Shown piece by piece: positions 38,416-48,076 of a stretch of 64,000 nt of DNA (position 1 is the stretch's first letter; every line of letters begins with the position of its first letter). The stretch comes from Haladaptatus halobius (lineage in GTDB: Archaea > Halobacteriota > Halobacteria > Halobacteriales > Haladaptataceae). The stretch is taken from the NCBI RefSeq assembly GCF_020618475.1, contig NZ_CP085336.1, forward strand, positions 930,001 to 994,000, given 5' to 3'. The notes beneath the pieces are model-generated. The model ran no database searches. It saw nothing but the letters and a program-made list of their open reading frames with translations, and had not been told where the DNA came from. The translations under genes and the position numbers were made by a program.

Positions 38416-40488
38416 TTACCCCGTTTCGTTTCCGGTGCCGGTCGTTGTGGTTGTTTCTGTTCCGGTTTCGGCCGCTGTCCCGGTCTGTGTTGTTGTCCCC
38501 TCCGTGGTAGTCTGCGTTGGCGTTGAAATGGACTCTCCTTCGCCAGGCGGGACGATCTTATAGACGAAGCCATTCCCACGAACACCGCCGGTATTACTTC
38601 CGAGGACGTACAATTCCCCGTTTTGATCACGCCCGAATGCAAGCACAAAGCGGTTGATCTCACCATTCTGACTTCCTTCAACGACCAGTTCCTCCATCGA
38701 CCAGGGAGTTTCCTGTGATTGGGGTTGACCGCCGTCTTCCGTGGTCGTCTGATTCGTCTTGGTCGTCCCGTTTGTCGTCGTCGCAGGTGTTCCTTCGCCT
38801 GGCGTCGTTCCTGCTCCCGTCTGAGTTGGTGTTCCCTCGCCCGGTGTCGTCGTCTTATTACCCTGTTCGGACGGCCGCGCAATCCAGAGCTGACCCCGCG
38901 GCTCCTCGAACGATTGACTGTAATCACCGAACACGTACCCTCCTTGGAGGGAGCTGAGGGTGTTACCTTGGTACACATATCCGCCAGTCACCGAGATACC
39001 GACTGACTGTCCCTGGTACGTGTGTGGGTACTCGATAATTGGATCGATGAGCGGCTCTCCTCCGCGAACGTTCTGTGGCGTCCGGTCGGGGCACTGGTCG
39101 AACGGTTGGGCTGAATTTTGGGCGTTGAAACAGCTGGTCCCCTCTTTGACGTTCCAGCCGTAATTTCCACCCTTCTCGACGATGTCGACCTCCTCGAAGA
39201 GCGACTGTCCTACGTCTGCGGCAAAGAGTCGACCATCATTGAATGACATCCGCCACGGGTTGCGGAAGCCCCACGCCCACTGCTCGGGGAAACCTGTATT
39301 ACCGACCAGCGGATTATCATCGGGAACACCGTACGGCCGGTTGTTCTCCCGTGTATCGACGTTGATGCGGAGGATACTTCCCTGTAAATTCTGTGTGATG
39401 TCCTGACCGTTCCCGCCTTCGTTTCGACGATACCAATCATCGACATGACCACTGTACGTGTCGTCTGCACCACCACCATCGCCGACTGTGACGTAGAGAA
39501 AGCCATCGGGACCGAATGCAATATCACCAGCGTTGTGGTTGAATTGTGGCTCGGGAATTTCGAGCAAAATGCGCTCTGAGTCGGGGTTAGCCTTGCTCAG
39601 ATCCTGGGTCGCTCGGTACTCCGCGAGTACAAAGGTGTGGTCAGGCTCCTCTGGAATCCCCTCTCGATTCGGTGGGCCGGCCAGTTCTTGCGTTCGTGGC
39701 GGAGCGCTGTACCGGATATAGAACTTGCGATTGTTTTGGAAGTCGGGATGGAACGCAAGACCCAGTAGCCCACGTTCGTCGAACGTGCTGTCCTCCGGGC
39801 GCTCGAATCCACCCCGTGTCTCTGTCAGGTAGTAGAGCTTTTCTTGAATATCAAGGAACGGTTCATCTTGAAGACCATCCGGGCCATGCACGTAGATTTG
39901 GCCGTTCTGATCCACGATGAAGCGTCGGTTAGCATCCTCATTCGCGTACGTGAATCCAATCGGTTGTTGGAGCGGCGCTCCCGCTACTTGCTGAAGACCG
40001 ATACTCGGGCCCTCCGGGATGAGCTGTGGTTCTTCTTGTTGCGTTGGCTGTTGTTGCTGTTGGCCAGCAAGCTGGATCTGGCCGCGCATCGAACTCGGGT
40101 GAACCTCGCAGTAATATTCGGCCATCTCTTCCGTCGCAGTGAACTCCAGTGTTTGCGTCGCGCCTTGTTCGGTGATAATTTCTGTCCGCTCAAGCTCCTC
40201 GCCGTTTGCGTCAAGGATGGCGATATTATGGGGTTGTCCGTCAACATTTTCCCACGTAATGGCGTATTGCTGTCCCGTTTGAAGCTGAAGCGTTGGATTC
40301 GTTTCCCCCTCGATAGAGGACGGCGCACGTCCTTGCCAACCAGCGACCGCGCCGCCCAGTTCGAATGACTGCGCTTGACCGACTGCGACCCCGCTAAACG
40401 CCAGCCCCACCCCTGCGCTCGTGACACGGAGAAACATTCGGCGTGAGTGAGAGGCGGCCTCCTCCTCACTTGGATGTTCTTTCGTCAT
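38416..40488 (-). CDS. secreted cupredoxin-PQQ sugar dehydrogenase fusion
   Basis: This 690-residue protein begins with a twin-arginine signal (SRRMFLRVTSAGVG). A cupredoxin domain follows at about 30-130 with a plausible type-1 copper site: His in DGQPHNIAI, and Cys, His and Met in YYCEVHPSSM. A Gln-rich linker leads to a six-bladed PQQ-dependent glucose/sorbosone dehydrogenase domain (GLLGLAFHPDF, FNHNAGDIAFGPDG, WGFRNPWRMSF). Blade five holds a Thr-rich insert, and the protein ends in a Thr/Gly-rich tail, as in glycosylated surface proteins. It would oxidise sugars outside the cell and pass electrons to the fused copper domain. ATG 40488 is chosen because the Tat signal follows it. Confidence 0.88.
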   Translation of the reverse strand: MTKEHPSEEEAASHSRRMFLRVTSAGVGLAFSGVAVGQAQSFELGGAVAGWQGRAPSSIEGETNPTLQLQTGQQYAITWENVDGQPHNIAILDANGEELERTEIITEQGATQTLEFTATEEMAEYYCEVHPSSMRGQIQLAGQQQQQPTQQEEPQLIPEGPSIGLQQVAGAPLQQPIGFTYANEDANRRFIVDQNGQIYVHGPDGLQDEPFLDIQEKLYYLTETRGGFERPEDSTFDERGLLGLAFHPDFQNNRKFYIRYSAPPRTQELAGPPNREGIPEEPDHTFVLAEYRATQDLSKANPDSERILLEIPEPQFNHNAGDIAFGPDGFLYVTVGDGGGADDTYSGHVDDWYRRNEGGNGQDITQNLQGSILRINVDTRENNRPYGVPDDNPLVGNTGFPEQWAWGFRNPWRMSFNDGRLFAADVGQSLFEEVDIVEKGGNYGWNVKEGTSCFNAQNSAQPFDQCPDRTPQNVRGGEPLIDPIIEYPHTYQGQSVGISVTGGYVYQGNTLSSLQGGYVFGDYSQSFEEPRGQLWIARPSEQGNKTTTPGEGTPTQTGAGTTPGEGTPATTTNGTTKTNQTTTEDGGQPQSQETPWSMEELVVEGSQNGEINRFVLAFGRDQNGELYVLGSNTGGVRGNGFVYKIVPPGEGESISTPTQTTTEGTTTQTGTAAETGTETTTTTGTGNETG

Positions 40489-40994
40489 TATTTTCCTCGG
40501 CCACCCTGCAACGACAATTGATATAAACCCGGTCAACCGTTCAGGTGAACAATTCGAATGAACATCTCCATGAAGATTTATCAGGGGACATTTCCATCAC
40601 TGGGGGTTGTTATAGCGAACTCATCCTTCACCGTGGTTGGGGTACGTACTCACGTTGTTATTGTTACTCCGAGAAAAGGGGTCATTGCACTGTGGCAAAG
40701 ATTTGACCGCTTTTTCGGAGAGAAGACTGAACGCGTCGACGCTAAATAGGTCGAATTAGTATTCTTCACCCTATTCGAAAGAAAGTTTGTCTGGCAATCG
40801 CCAACGTTCACTTCTTGCCCTCAGCGGCGAACTACCTTAGTATTGCGATCAGGCCAATGCGGTCAGTGCCCTTGATGACGATTGCTTCGCTGGGATCGTC
40901 CGGTCAATAGTTTAATTACGTCTTTAGAGTAGCTGACTACTCACAAGGGAACTTCCCAATCCAGCACAAACATCGCCAGTTCGTCGCGTCAATC
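40489..40994. other. intergenic, only a weak short ORF
   Basis: A 63-residue frame (40558-40749, plus) has some hydrophobic residues, but no family pattern, and I do not support it. Otherwise nothing is seen. The promoter of the dehydrogenase lies here. Confidence 0.4.
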
Positions 40995-41652
40995 TCACTC
41001 ATAGCTAGCGTTTAGCCTCAAACATATAAATAATACTAAAATACTAATATATTGATATCGCTGTTCAATCTTAAGCGCCTTGTAGACAGCTTCGTCTAAG
41101 CGTCTCCGTAGCTCATCGCTGAAGTTCTGGACATGTTCGTCCTGTTGGACAACTTCTAATGAATCCCAATTCTTAGGCTCCGTTGCCGCGAAAAATTGAG
41201 TGAACTTCTCTCCGTCGTTTCCGTAAGCGACAACGACCACATGAGGTTTCGGCTTATTAATATTCTCGACAGGATGTTTCTCCTGCTCTTCATCAATTTC
41301 AGTCACGCTTACCCGATCAAACGTTGCCAATTCGACGCTGAATTCACCACCCCCAAGGCGTTGTACCAACCATTCTCGCTCCCATTCTTGAGGGTCACCA
41401 GTGTCAATATCAGTTCCGACTACGGTGTCGGTAGAGATTGACTCAATACGCCACCGCGTGAGTCGTGGCCCCTTCATTTCTCCAGATGTCCTTGTGCGAA
41501 CATCACCTTCCTGAATGAGGTCACCTTCTCGAACGGGGATTTGACGCTGGAATGTCGATAAATATCTCTCCTGGATTTGTGTTTACCAATACCTCAACTC
41601 CTTCGATGGTTTGAACGACCATTGTTTGATTAGTATCTTCTCTGTTCATCAT
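40995..41652 (-). pseudogene. hypothetical protein, probably frameshifted near its N-terminus
   Basis: A frame from ATG 41652 reads MMNREDTNQTMVVQTIEGVE and VLVNTNPGE, then degenerates. Another frame continues QRQIPVREGDLIQEGDVRTR into the 160-residue ORF that starts at ATG 41477 (MKGPRLTRWRIESIST). The switch lies near 41560. The C-terminus is hydrophobic (ISILVLFICL). Together they would make about 215 residues. The family is unknown, and the 160-residue part alone may still be expressed. Confidence 0.4.
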
Positions 41653-42187
41653 TATGCTATCACGACGTATAGGGATCCGAAATCAGTAAGCAATATTTAG
41701 CTCGTCACTCCGATTTGAATCGATGACGGATATCACCCATCAAGTGTGTCGGTCACGCATGTGGTGTAGCTACTGATTTCAGTCGTGATCCACCATCTAA
41801 TCTACTTCTCATAAATGGTTCACTCTGTCGCCTGTTATCACCGCGCATTGATTTATTGCAACTGAATAAATACTATTCTGATAATCAAGTTTAACTTGGA
41901 CAGCCCATCTAGCCGTTGAATTACATCACCTCAATAATGAGTAGAGCTTCAGAATCTTTTGACGGTTTAAATTGAACCCATCGAATTCTCGCCTTGTGCG
42001 AACAGAACTATTGTCAGGTTTCCTTGACCAGAATCACAAGTCAGTCGGTCATGTAAAGTCGGAAGAGCAGACTCGGTGAAGCTCCTTTTGTGATAACTGG
42101 ATATTCACTGTTCGACCATTTCGTCTCGCGTCTGTTGATAAAGCATGATAGTTTTTATCCTCTTGATAATTTGATAGAAATACATCT
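41653..42187. other. AT-rich gap, nothing recognised
   Basis: About 535 AT-rich bases with no gene pattern on either strand. Confidence 0.4.
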
Positions 42188-42849
42188 TCAATTGCCAGTA
42201 AGTAAATTCACTATTTTTCTAGAAGCATTAGGTTCGGTAGCGACAAGAAGATTCATTCCTGGTTCAAGGGTTATAGTAGGCCGAATGATTGTTTTTCTGT
42301 TCATATTCACAACAATCATACTCCCCTTCGGTACTGCAATATCTTGAACGGCTTCCCCAGCAACGGGAGCGTTCTCAGTCACCTATATCTGCAATAGAAC
42401 GATAATTTCTGTGAGTTCATTAACAGCATCTGGAAGGCTTCCTCCTGTAATTGCACTTACTGTTGCAAGTGCGCCAAGTCCTTCAGGAAATATCACCTTA
42501 TCAACGAATTCGGCATACTGCTCTCGTGCACTAGGTGAATCAACCCGAAGTACAGTTCTTGTATCTTCCATCTTAGAAGCAATCAAACAGATTGCTAAAT
42601 TAGAACCAAGATCATCGGTGAGACCACCAACGACATCAGTAGAGGCTAAATCGGCCCTCCCAAGGACTTCAGGGTCAACCGCATCACCTTGAAAAACTGC
42701 ACTGAATCCGGCTTCAAGAAGCAATTCGCATCGTGTTTGATCTCGCTCAATAATGACTACATCATGTTCCAGTTTAGCTAGTTGTTCTCCAGTATAATAA
42801 CCGACGTATCCTCCCCCAAAATCACTATTCGAAGGTTGTCATTCATCAT
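42188..42849 (-). pseudogene. TrkA-like potassium regulator, one frameshift and one stop
   Basis: From ATG 42849 the start MMNDNLRIVILG leads to the NAD-binding loop GGYVGYYTGEQLAKLEHDVV only if one G is added to the 5-base run at 42813-42817. The TrkA-N domain then continues in frame (RDQTRCELLLEAGFSA, GGLTDDLGSNLAICLIASKM) to a TAG at 42383-42385. TrkA-C (PVAGEAVQDIAVPKGSMIVV) follows in the same frame to 42188. The intact protein would be about 220 residues and would regulate Trk-type K+ uptake by binding NAD(H). Confidence 0.75.
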
Positions 42850-43137
42850 GTGTCTTTCCCCACGCTTACAGTACTGTTTATATTGGCAAAAGATTCGACC
42901 TTTAACACTTCAAACGGAACCTGGTCATTTTGCAATGATTATCCAAACGGTATCCTTCTCGGTCAATGAGCAAATACTGAAAGATCCAGATCCAGTCTTT
43001 AATCAAACATATTTATCATAACAAATCCTGATTCAGCGGGGCATTATGGTCGCTGCACTTTCCATGAGTAATCGCTGGTCGGTGATATTTGAGAACGGCA
43101 CTTGGCGTGCCATGGATAAAAAAAGTTGAAGCGGTGG

Positions 43138-43457
43138 TTAGTTCGACAGTTCCTTCCGTCCCGCTCTCACGCATGGCCAGCACGGGAAACCACCGAGACC
43201 GTTGCAGTCACAGTCCTCTGGTTCGACATCGTTGTCCTCCGAAGGGAACGCCTCAAGCGTCCGTCGTCAGTCGCGTTCTCGACTGTGGCCATGTGCTTCC
43301 AGTAAGCATTGCGGTGGATGTAATGCGGACACGTACAGACCATTAGTTCTTTGGTCACGTCGTCGATGGAGACGACGTAGTGGTGGTCTGCGGGGTTCTC
43401 GTGGCTCTCACTGGTGACTTCCACTTTGCCGGTGGCATCGACAGTGAAGGAGGGCAC
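43138..43457 (-). pseudogene. SWIM zinc-finger protein, frameshifted
   Basis: The frame from 43457 reads VTSESHENPADHHYVVSIDD and the SWIM segment CTCPHYIHRNAYWKHM, in which the third zinc cysteine is Trp. After NATDDG the reading shifts: another frame gives LEAFPSEDNDVEPEDCDCNG and FPCWPCVRAGRKELSN to a stop at 43138. That Cys-rich tail is typical of haloarchaeal SWIM proteins. Both the lost ligand and the shift indicate a pseudogene. A partial copy lies at 37376-37564. Confidence 0.65.
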
Positions 43458-43703
43458 AAAACGGACATCGACAGGAGAAGGAGTTGCGGAGCAGGTTCAC
43501 CACCAGCGACTTGACCACCATGTCGTTCCCATATCATCTCTCATTCCGGCCCTCCCGTGTCCCTGGATGCGGTTCCACGGACACTGACGCAACCTTCCGG
43601 GTCGGGATTTGTAGGCAGTAGCCTGAGTCGTATCTACACAGGTCTTCAGGAGTGGGAGGAGGTCACGGCGTCCGACTGAAACCACGTTTATTGAACTGGG
43701 ACG

Positions 43704-43823
43704 CTACCGAAAGGTATAGCAAACGTTGTCAATGAGTTCTTGACTAGTGAGATCGCCTTCTTTGTACGCTCGATGAATCTCGTCAATAGTCGTTTCTAAG
43801 GCTTCGAGTGAAGATGCTGACAT
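43704..43823 (-). pseudogene. amidase N-terminal remnant
   Basis: A 39-codon frame reads MSASSLEALETTIDEIHRAY and KEGDLTSQELIDNV. This matches the opening helices of amidase-signature enzymes; the catalytic core is absent. Confidence 0.4.
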
Positions 43824-44226
43824 CGGTGTTCCCCCAAGAACCACTTCTTCCACGGTGGCGATAAAGTTACGGAAAACCGGAGATTCCCGCCTCGCCCGTT
43901 AGGGCGGTGTACAGCCAATCAGATGCTGTTCAACCGCCGACGATGGCACTGACGGAGTTCTAATGCGATCGTTAATGTGGCTGACTATGAGAGGGACGAA
44001 GAGCGGAACACGCTCCGTCTAGTAAGACTCATCCATCGCGACCGAGCTGTGTTCGATCCTCGGTCGGTCTTGCTATTGGGTATTCCAGCGGTCACCCGTC
44101 GGATTCAATTCATCCATGAAGCAACGTACCGCTACCGTTTCGATCACAAGCGCTGCTAGAGGTGCTACTAGTATACTGATCGAGAGGTTCTCGGGCATCC
44201 GAGTAGTACGTGTGACAGTGTGACAC
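43824..44226. other. gap with one short unsupported ORF
   Basis: A 60-residue frame at 43977-44159 (plus) has coding-like composition but no family pattern. The hairpin at 43893 is listed separately. Nothing else is recognised. Confidence 0.35.
43893..43906. other. hairpin CGCCC-gtta-GGGCG
   Basis: A perfect 5-base stem with a GTTA loop in a context (GATTCCCGCCTCG) reminiscent of haloarchaeal IS200/IS605 right ends. No transposase or TnpB is nearby. Confidence 0.3.
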
Positions 44227-45294
44227 ATGGAAAACTACGTCTTCGCTCAGTACAACATCGAACTATTGACGACGGAGAAAGCCCAGCAACGGGGAACCAG
44301 GCAGCTTGAGGCAGCCGCCGAAATGATTCAACGTTTGCCGACGCCGGACGTTCTTCTGGTAAACGAAATGGACGACAACTTCGTACAGGGATGGGAAAAG
44401 GTGCACAACGCGACAGCGTTCCTGGAAAACTATCTTCGCGAGCCGCAAGCCGCTACTCTCAAGGGCGTCGACTTCGAGGCATGGATTGCCCCACGGTGTA
44501 ACACAGGTATCCCAAGCGGGATGGACATCGGCAAAGACGGAATCGGCGTCGAGCCGGGAACGGATGCGTATGCTCGAGACTGTTTCAGCTACGCCCCATA
44601 TGCAGGGCGATACGCGATGACGCTGTACAGTAGGTTCCCGATCGATATCGCTAGCGTCCGCACTTTCCAGAGATTTCTCTGGGCCGACCTTCCCAACCAC
44701 CGGATCCCGACCAATCCTGACCGTGACTTGTACCTCACCGCCGACGAATGTGAGCGGTTTCGACTCCCCGCAAAGACGGTGGTAGACGTGCCGATCAAGC
44801 TTCCCGACGGTAAAATCCATGCCGTAATCGCACATCCGTCACCGCCACTCGCAGACGACATGGACACCCTCAACGCCCCACGGTGTCACGATGAGATTCG
44901 CTTTTTAGGTGACTACGTCGCCGGTGCGGACTATCCGTACGACGACGATGGTCTCGAAGGCGGTCTGTCTACCGATGAGCGGTTCGTCATACTCGGCGAC
45001 TTGAACACCGAACCCGGTGACACGGTGACCGATGACGCGGTCACACGCTACTTGCTCGATAATTCACAAGTGATCGCCACGACGCCGTCCAGTCCTGGAG
45101 GGAGTGAGCACGGAGCACCTTACGCGACCAGCAACCTCTCCCGTGGGCCCACGCGAGCCGATTACGTCCTCCCATCGACGGATTTTACGATCCACTCATC
45201 TGGAATCGGCTGGCCAGCTAAAGATGAAAATCACCGAGCTGTGGCTGAACAAGCGTCCGATCATTTCCTGGTGTGGGTAGCCGTGAGTGAGTAG
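44227..45294 (+). CDS. endonuclease/exonuclease/phosphatase family protein
   Basis: This 355-residue EEP-fold metal-dependent phosphoesterase has its motifs in order: the first-strand Asn in FAQYNIELL, the acidic residue in LLVNEMDDN, a mid-protein AHPSPP with His, the metal or catalytic pair in VILGDLNTEP near residue 255, and the C-terminal SDHFLV with the catalytic Asp-His. Substrates in this family range from DNA to phospholipids and phosphoinositides. It is intact, unlike most neighbours, and a single gene. Confidence 0.88.
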   Translation: MENYVFAQYNIELLTTEKAQQRGTRQLEAAAEMIQRLPTPDVLLVNEMDDNFVQGWEKVHNATAFLENYLREPQAATLKGVDFEAWIAPRCNTGIPSGMDIGKDGIGVEPGTDAYARDCFSYAPYAGRYAMTLYSRFPIDIASVRTFQRFLWADLPNHRIPTNPDRDLYLTADECERFRLPAKTVVDVPIKLPDGKIHAVIAHPSPPLADDMDTLNAPRCHDEIRFLGDYVAGADYPYDDDGLEGGLSTDERFVILGDLNTEPGDTVTDDAVTRYLLDNSQVIATTPSSPGGSEHGAPYATSNLSRGPTRADYVLPSTDFTIHSSGIGWPAKDENHRAVAEQASDHFLVWVAVSE

Positions 45295-45352
45295 CTGTCT
45301 CGCCCATCAAAGACCAATTTTCGGTCTGCAGATCACCTCACTTGTTATGGGA

Positions 45353-45626
45353 GTGAGATCTACGAGCGGAATCCGTACGCGGATCCAATGCACGCTGGTG
45401 ACCTGTCTGAGGTGGCGCCCGTGACAATTTGTATTGCCAGGTTCGATCCGTTACGTGACGGTGAGACGGGGTATGCAGAGCGGCTCGTCAATGGGGGGTT
45501 GCGATCCAGTATCGCAATTACGAGGCCATGATTCACGGCTTTCTGACGCAGCAGGGTATCGACCGGGCGCAGGACGCGATTGCGGCAGTGGGGCGTGATC
45601 TCGCGACCGCACTCTCGGTATCCTGA
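45353..45626 (+). pseudogene. alpha/beta hydrolase (esterase) C-terminal remnant
   Basis: One frame reads EIYERNPYADPMHAGDLSEV and FDPLRDGETGYAERLVNGG. After the 6-base G run at 45493-45498 the next frame gives VAIQYRNYEAMIHGFLTQQG and AVGRDLATALSVS to a stop. These are the Asp and His motifs of lipase/esterase family alpha/beta hydrolases. One missing G restores the frame; the N-terminal two thirds are absent. Confidence 0.65.
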
Positions 45627-45771
45627 TTCTTCTAACTGCAGTATCGGCAGCGAGCGGTACACAAACAGATGGATACAACAGCCGAGAACCGAGCTGTCCG
45701 CTGGGAGGGTGACATGCTACTCAATCTAGTGCTGTCTCAACAATTTGGAATAGCAATAAACCGGTTGCAGA

Positions 45772-45923
45772 CTACTCTGCCTTCACTTCTTTCAGTCGAG
45801 CAAGGAGTTCTTCGATTGAGTCGTCGCCAGTGTATTCTACGTGACCTTCAAAGTTCGTCCGTTGATCGTCATTTTCTTCTCGCGACGTTCGTGCTCCTTT
45901 GCATCGAACGTTCCTATTGACAT
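45772..45923 (-). pseudogene. DUF5786-like small protein, frameshifted
   Basis: From ATG 45923 the frame reads MSIGTFDAKEHERREKK. Another frame continues NDDQRTNFEGHVEYTGDDSI and EELLARLKEVKAE to the stop at 45772. This is the whole of a DUF5786-type haloarchaeal protein of about 50-55 residues, shifted by one base at an A run. The function of the family is unknown. Confidence 0.6.
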
Positions 45924-46086
45924 GGAATTACCTCCGTGATAGTTATAGGTTCTAAATGAATAAATGGCTATCGGACAAAAATCGGCGGCTAATCCATCCA
46001 ATAACGCAAAATTCTAAGGGTTCAAGGATTGCAAACCATCGTCTCTGTATCCTTTTACGTCTTCTAGCCGAACCGCTTGAACCCCC

Positions 46087-46251
46087 ATGACGAGCGAGAT
46101 TACGGAGGAGCTTGGGTGGCCACGTCGGACAGCATATGAAGTTTTGAACGGGCCTGCGGACGATGGTGAGATTCGCAAGAAGCCAGAAGCGCGTCGGGTA
46201 ATCCTTTGCATGAAGATACGTCTGAAACCACTGTGGTTAGAGGGTGAGTGA
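46087..46251 (+). CDS. short winged-helix protein, module B copy 1
   Basis: A 54-residue frame starts MTSEITEELGWPRRTAYEVL and continues DDGEIRKKPEARRVI, a winged-helix DNA-binding unit related to 48254-48391. The wing end is altered here (ILCMKIRLK instead of IWIRTE), so it is probably decayed. Confidence 0.4.
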   Translation: MTSEITEELGWPRRTAYEVLNGPADDGEIRKKPEARRVILCMKIRLKPLWLEGE

Positions 46252-46259
46252 GTCAGTGA

Positions 46260-46541
46260 TCACTCCTCGTCTTGCAGTGCAGCTACAATCGCTTCTAGCT
46301 CTGCTTTCCGGAAGGATTGGGGAGTTTGTTCCGGATTGTCATCGTCCAACTTGCCGATTTTCCAGAGGATACCAGCCCGCATCTGTGGCTTGGATGGCAA
46401 ATTGTTTGTGTCGATATCGTAGTTCACGGTAGTACAGATTGCTGCAAGGGCTTCTTTGGTGAAGGCCGTCGATTCAACGCGTTCGTATCTCCCGACGGCC
46501 TGTCGAATTTCGTTTCGGAGTTCATTGACGGTTTGTGTCAT
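46260..46541 (-). CDS. conserved haloarchaeal accessory-region protein
   Basis: From ATG 46541 this is a 93-residue protein (MTQTVNELRNEIRQAVGRYE, then FTKEALAAICTTVNYDID, KPQMRAGILWKIG and FRKAELEAIVAALQ). The helical, charged pattern resembles short conserved proteins carried on haloarchaeal plasmids and islands; I cannot give a function. The frame opens at 46736, but the added part overlaps a winged-helix remnant. Confidence 0.6.
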   Translation of the reverse strand: MTQTVNELRNEIRQAVGRYERVESTAFTKEALAAICTTVNYDIDTNNLPSKPQMRAGILWKIGKLDDDNPEQTPQSFRKAELEAIVAALQDEE

Positions 46542-46680
46542 AGAGGCACTGGTGATGGGAATTGTTGTGTAGGTTCTGGTTTCTCCTACAATGGGCTGGT
46601 CGTAAAATTCCGACCGTGAACACCGTATTCCGCTACTCTCCTGCAGTAAGCGATTGGAGTCAGAAACAGACTGAGTGATA

Positions 46681-46796
46681 AGAAGGGACTGTTTACAGAG
46701 GAATCGGGTGACGATGATATTCTTAGAGTGGGTCATGGGACCAAGTTTTCCGCTGTGACCGTTCGGTGGGTTGCAGACACGGTCGAGAATACCTAG
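46681..46796 (+). pseudogene. winged-helix module A copy 2, truncated
   Basis: A frame reads KGLFTEESGDDDILRVGHGT then KFSAVTVRWVADTVENT and a stop. It preserves the N-terminal part (DDDIL to VADT) of the winged-helix family seen at 47402, but lacks the recognition helix and wing. Confidence 0.5.
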
Positions 46797-47227
46797 CTAC
46801 TTCTAAGTGGCGAATTATGACGAGGGTCGGTCTTTCTGTGTCGACCTCCAGTTAGCAAAAGGGCTGCAAGGAGTAATAGGACAGCTGCTGGTGCAATGAT
46901 CAGTCCAATGCTGAACAACCCAAGCAGTGTCAGGACACCCAGTCCAATCGCAAGGAGCCAAATCGCCCAAAGAATGCCACGCAATACAACATATCCTGCG
47001 AGGAGAGAGATGACGAGCAGGACACCAGTCCAGAAGGCAAAGACTGGCGCGTTTGCTGCTCCGAGTGACGCATCCTCGTGACTGAATCGGATTCCAGTGA
47101 CAGAGATGGAGAGGTATGGAATCACGAAGGTAAACAGCATGTAGAGTACGCCGAGAATACCAGCGATCATCGCACTCAAGCCGCTGATTTGCCCACCCTG
47201 TTCGAGTCGTGAGGGACGGTTGTTCAT
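46793..47227 (-). CDS. membrane protein of unknown function
   Basis: This 144-residue protein has four hydrophobic helices (about 16-38, 62-82, 84-104 and 107-127), a polar N-terminus and a basic tail. The upstream region carries the palindromic sequence GTTAG-N9-CTAAC near 47299. No family recognised. Confidence 0.6.
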   Translation of the reverse strand: MNNRPSRLEQGGQISGLSAMIAGILGVLYMLFTFVIPYLSISVTGIRFSHEDASLGAANAPVFAFWTGVLLVISLLAGYVVLRGILWAIWLLAIGLGVLTLLGLFSIGLIIAPAAVLLLLAALLLTGGRHRKTDPRHNSPLRSS

Positions 47228-47401
47228 ACGTACTATACGCTTGCAACTATCTAATACATTCTCACGAGATGGACTATGATGGTCGAATAAACCGATGTTA
47301 GTAGGTTATACTAACCCAAACGCCACTACCGCATCATCAGAGAGCGCGATACTTGTGGCCAGTATGCAGAGGAAACGACTGACGACGATATTCTGACGGC
47401 A

Positions 47402-47569
47402 ATGCGCGAGTCAGAGTTTCCGGCGGTGACCGCTCGGTGGGTGGCGGATACGCTTGGGATCGAGCGGCCGTCTGCTCACCGGCGGCTTGAGGAGTTGCAT
47501 GAGGATGGGAGGGTAGAGCGGGGGAAATTTAGTTCGCGAGTTGTCATCTGGTGGATTCCTGAGGAATAA
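47402..47569 (+). CDS. short winged-helix protein, module A copy 3
   Basis: A 55-residue frame starts MRESEFPAVTARWVADTLGI and ends RVVIWWIPEE. The frame stays open upstream to about 47350, reading EETTDDDILTAM, which matches the natural lead of copy 2, so the real gene may be longer with a non-ATG or lost start. It is the best preserved of four A-type modules and a likely small DNA-binding regulator. Confidence 0.5.
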   Translation: MRESEFPAVTARWVADTLGIERPSAHRRLEELHEDGRVERGKFSSRVVIWWIPEE

Positions 47570-47687
47570 GTACAATAGGTACAATAGGCACTTTAGTTAG
47601 CGATTGTCGGCTTTTCACGTCTCTGTTTTCAGCTTAGTTTAGAATTGATTGTGTAGAGCGGTTATCTTTCACGTCTATTATACGTAA

Positions 47688-47966
47688 TTAGTCGAAGGCA
47701 AGAGAATAGCAGCGTTTTCGTGCATCGGCAAATGAGAAGCGTGAGCCGACGAGATCGTGTTCTTCGAGTCGAGTGAGTGCATAGCGAACCGTGCGTGGCG
47801 GGAGCAAAGTTTCATCGGTGAGTTCAGCCTGCGTGAGCGCATCGTCGTTGTATTCGAGGACTTTCGCAACCAGTTTCGCACTTGGTGGAAGCTCGGAAAG
47901 CACGTCAGTCGGTGATTTTGTTTGTGGATCGTCTGTGTCTTCTGGAGCTTGAACACGTTGTTGCAT
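47688..47966 (-). CDS. MarR-like winged-helix regulator
   Basis: This 92-residue product has a disordered N-terminal 25 residues and a winged helix (LPPSAKLVAKVLEYNDDALT, ETLLPPRTVRYALTRLEEHD, wing GSRFSFADARKRCYSL). It matches the small single-domain HTH proteins common in haloarchaea. Upstream on the same strand is tRNA-Leu; its targets are unknown. Confidence 0.75.
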   Translation of the reverse strand: MQQRVQAPEDTDDPQTKSPTDVLSELPPSAKLVAKVLEYNDDALTQAELTDETLLPPRTVRYALTRLEEHDLVGSRFSFADARKRCYSLAFD

Positions 47967-48076
47967 TAGACACCAAATGTGACTAGCTACTCAAGACACC
48001 TTTGATATGGCAGAGATGTCTGTCGGGTCGAAACTGATCTCCCACGGATACCGTTCGGGTTGAGTGTGAATGGGAA

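Noticed and set aside
40558..40749. 63-codon plus-strand ORF
   Set aside because: No family pattern and no clear ribosome-binding or promoter context; it could be chance in AT-rich DNA.
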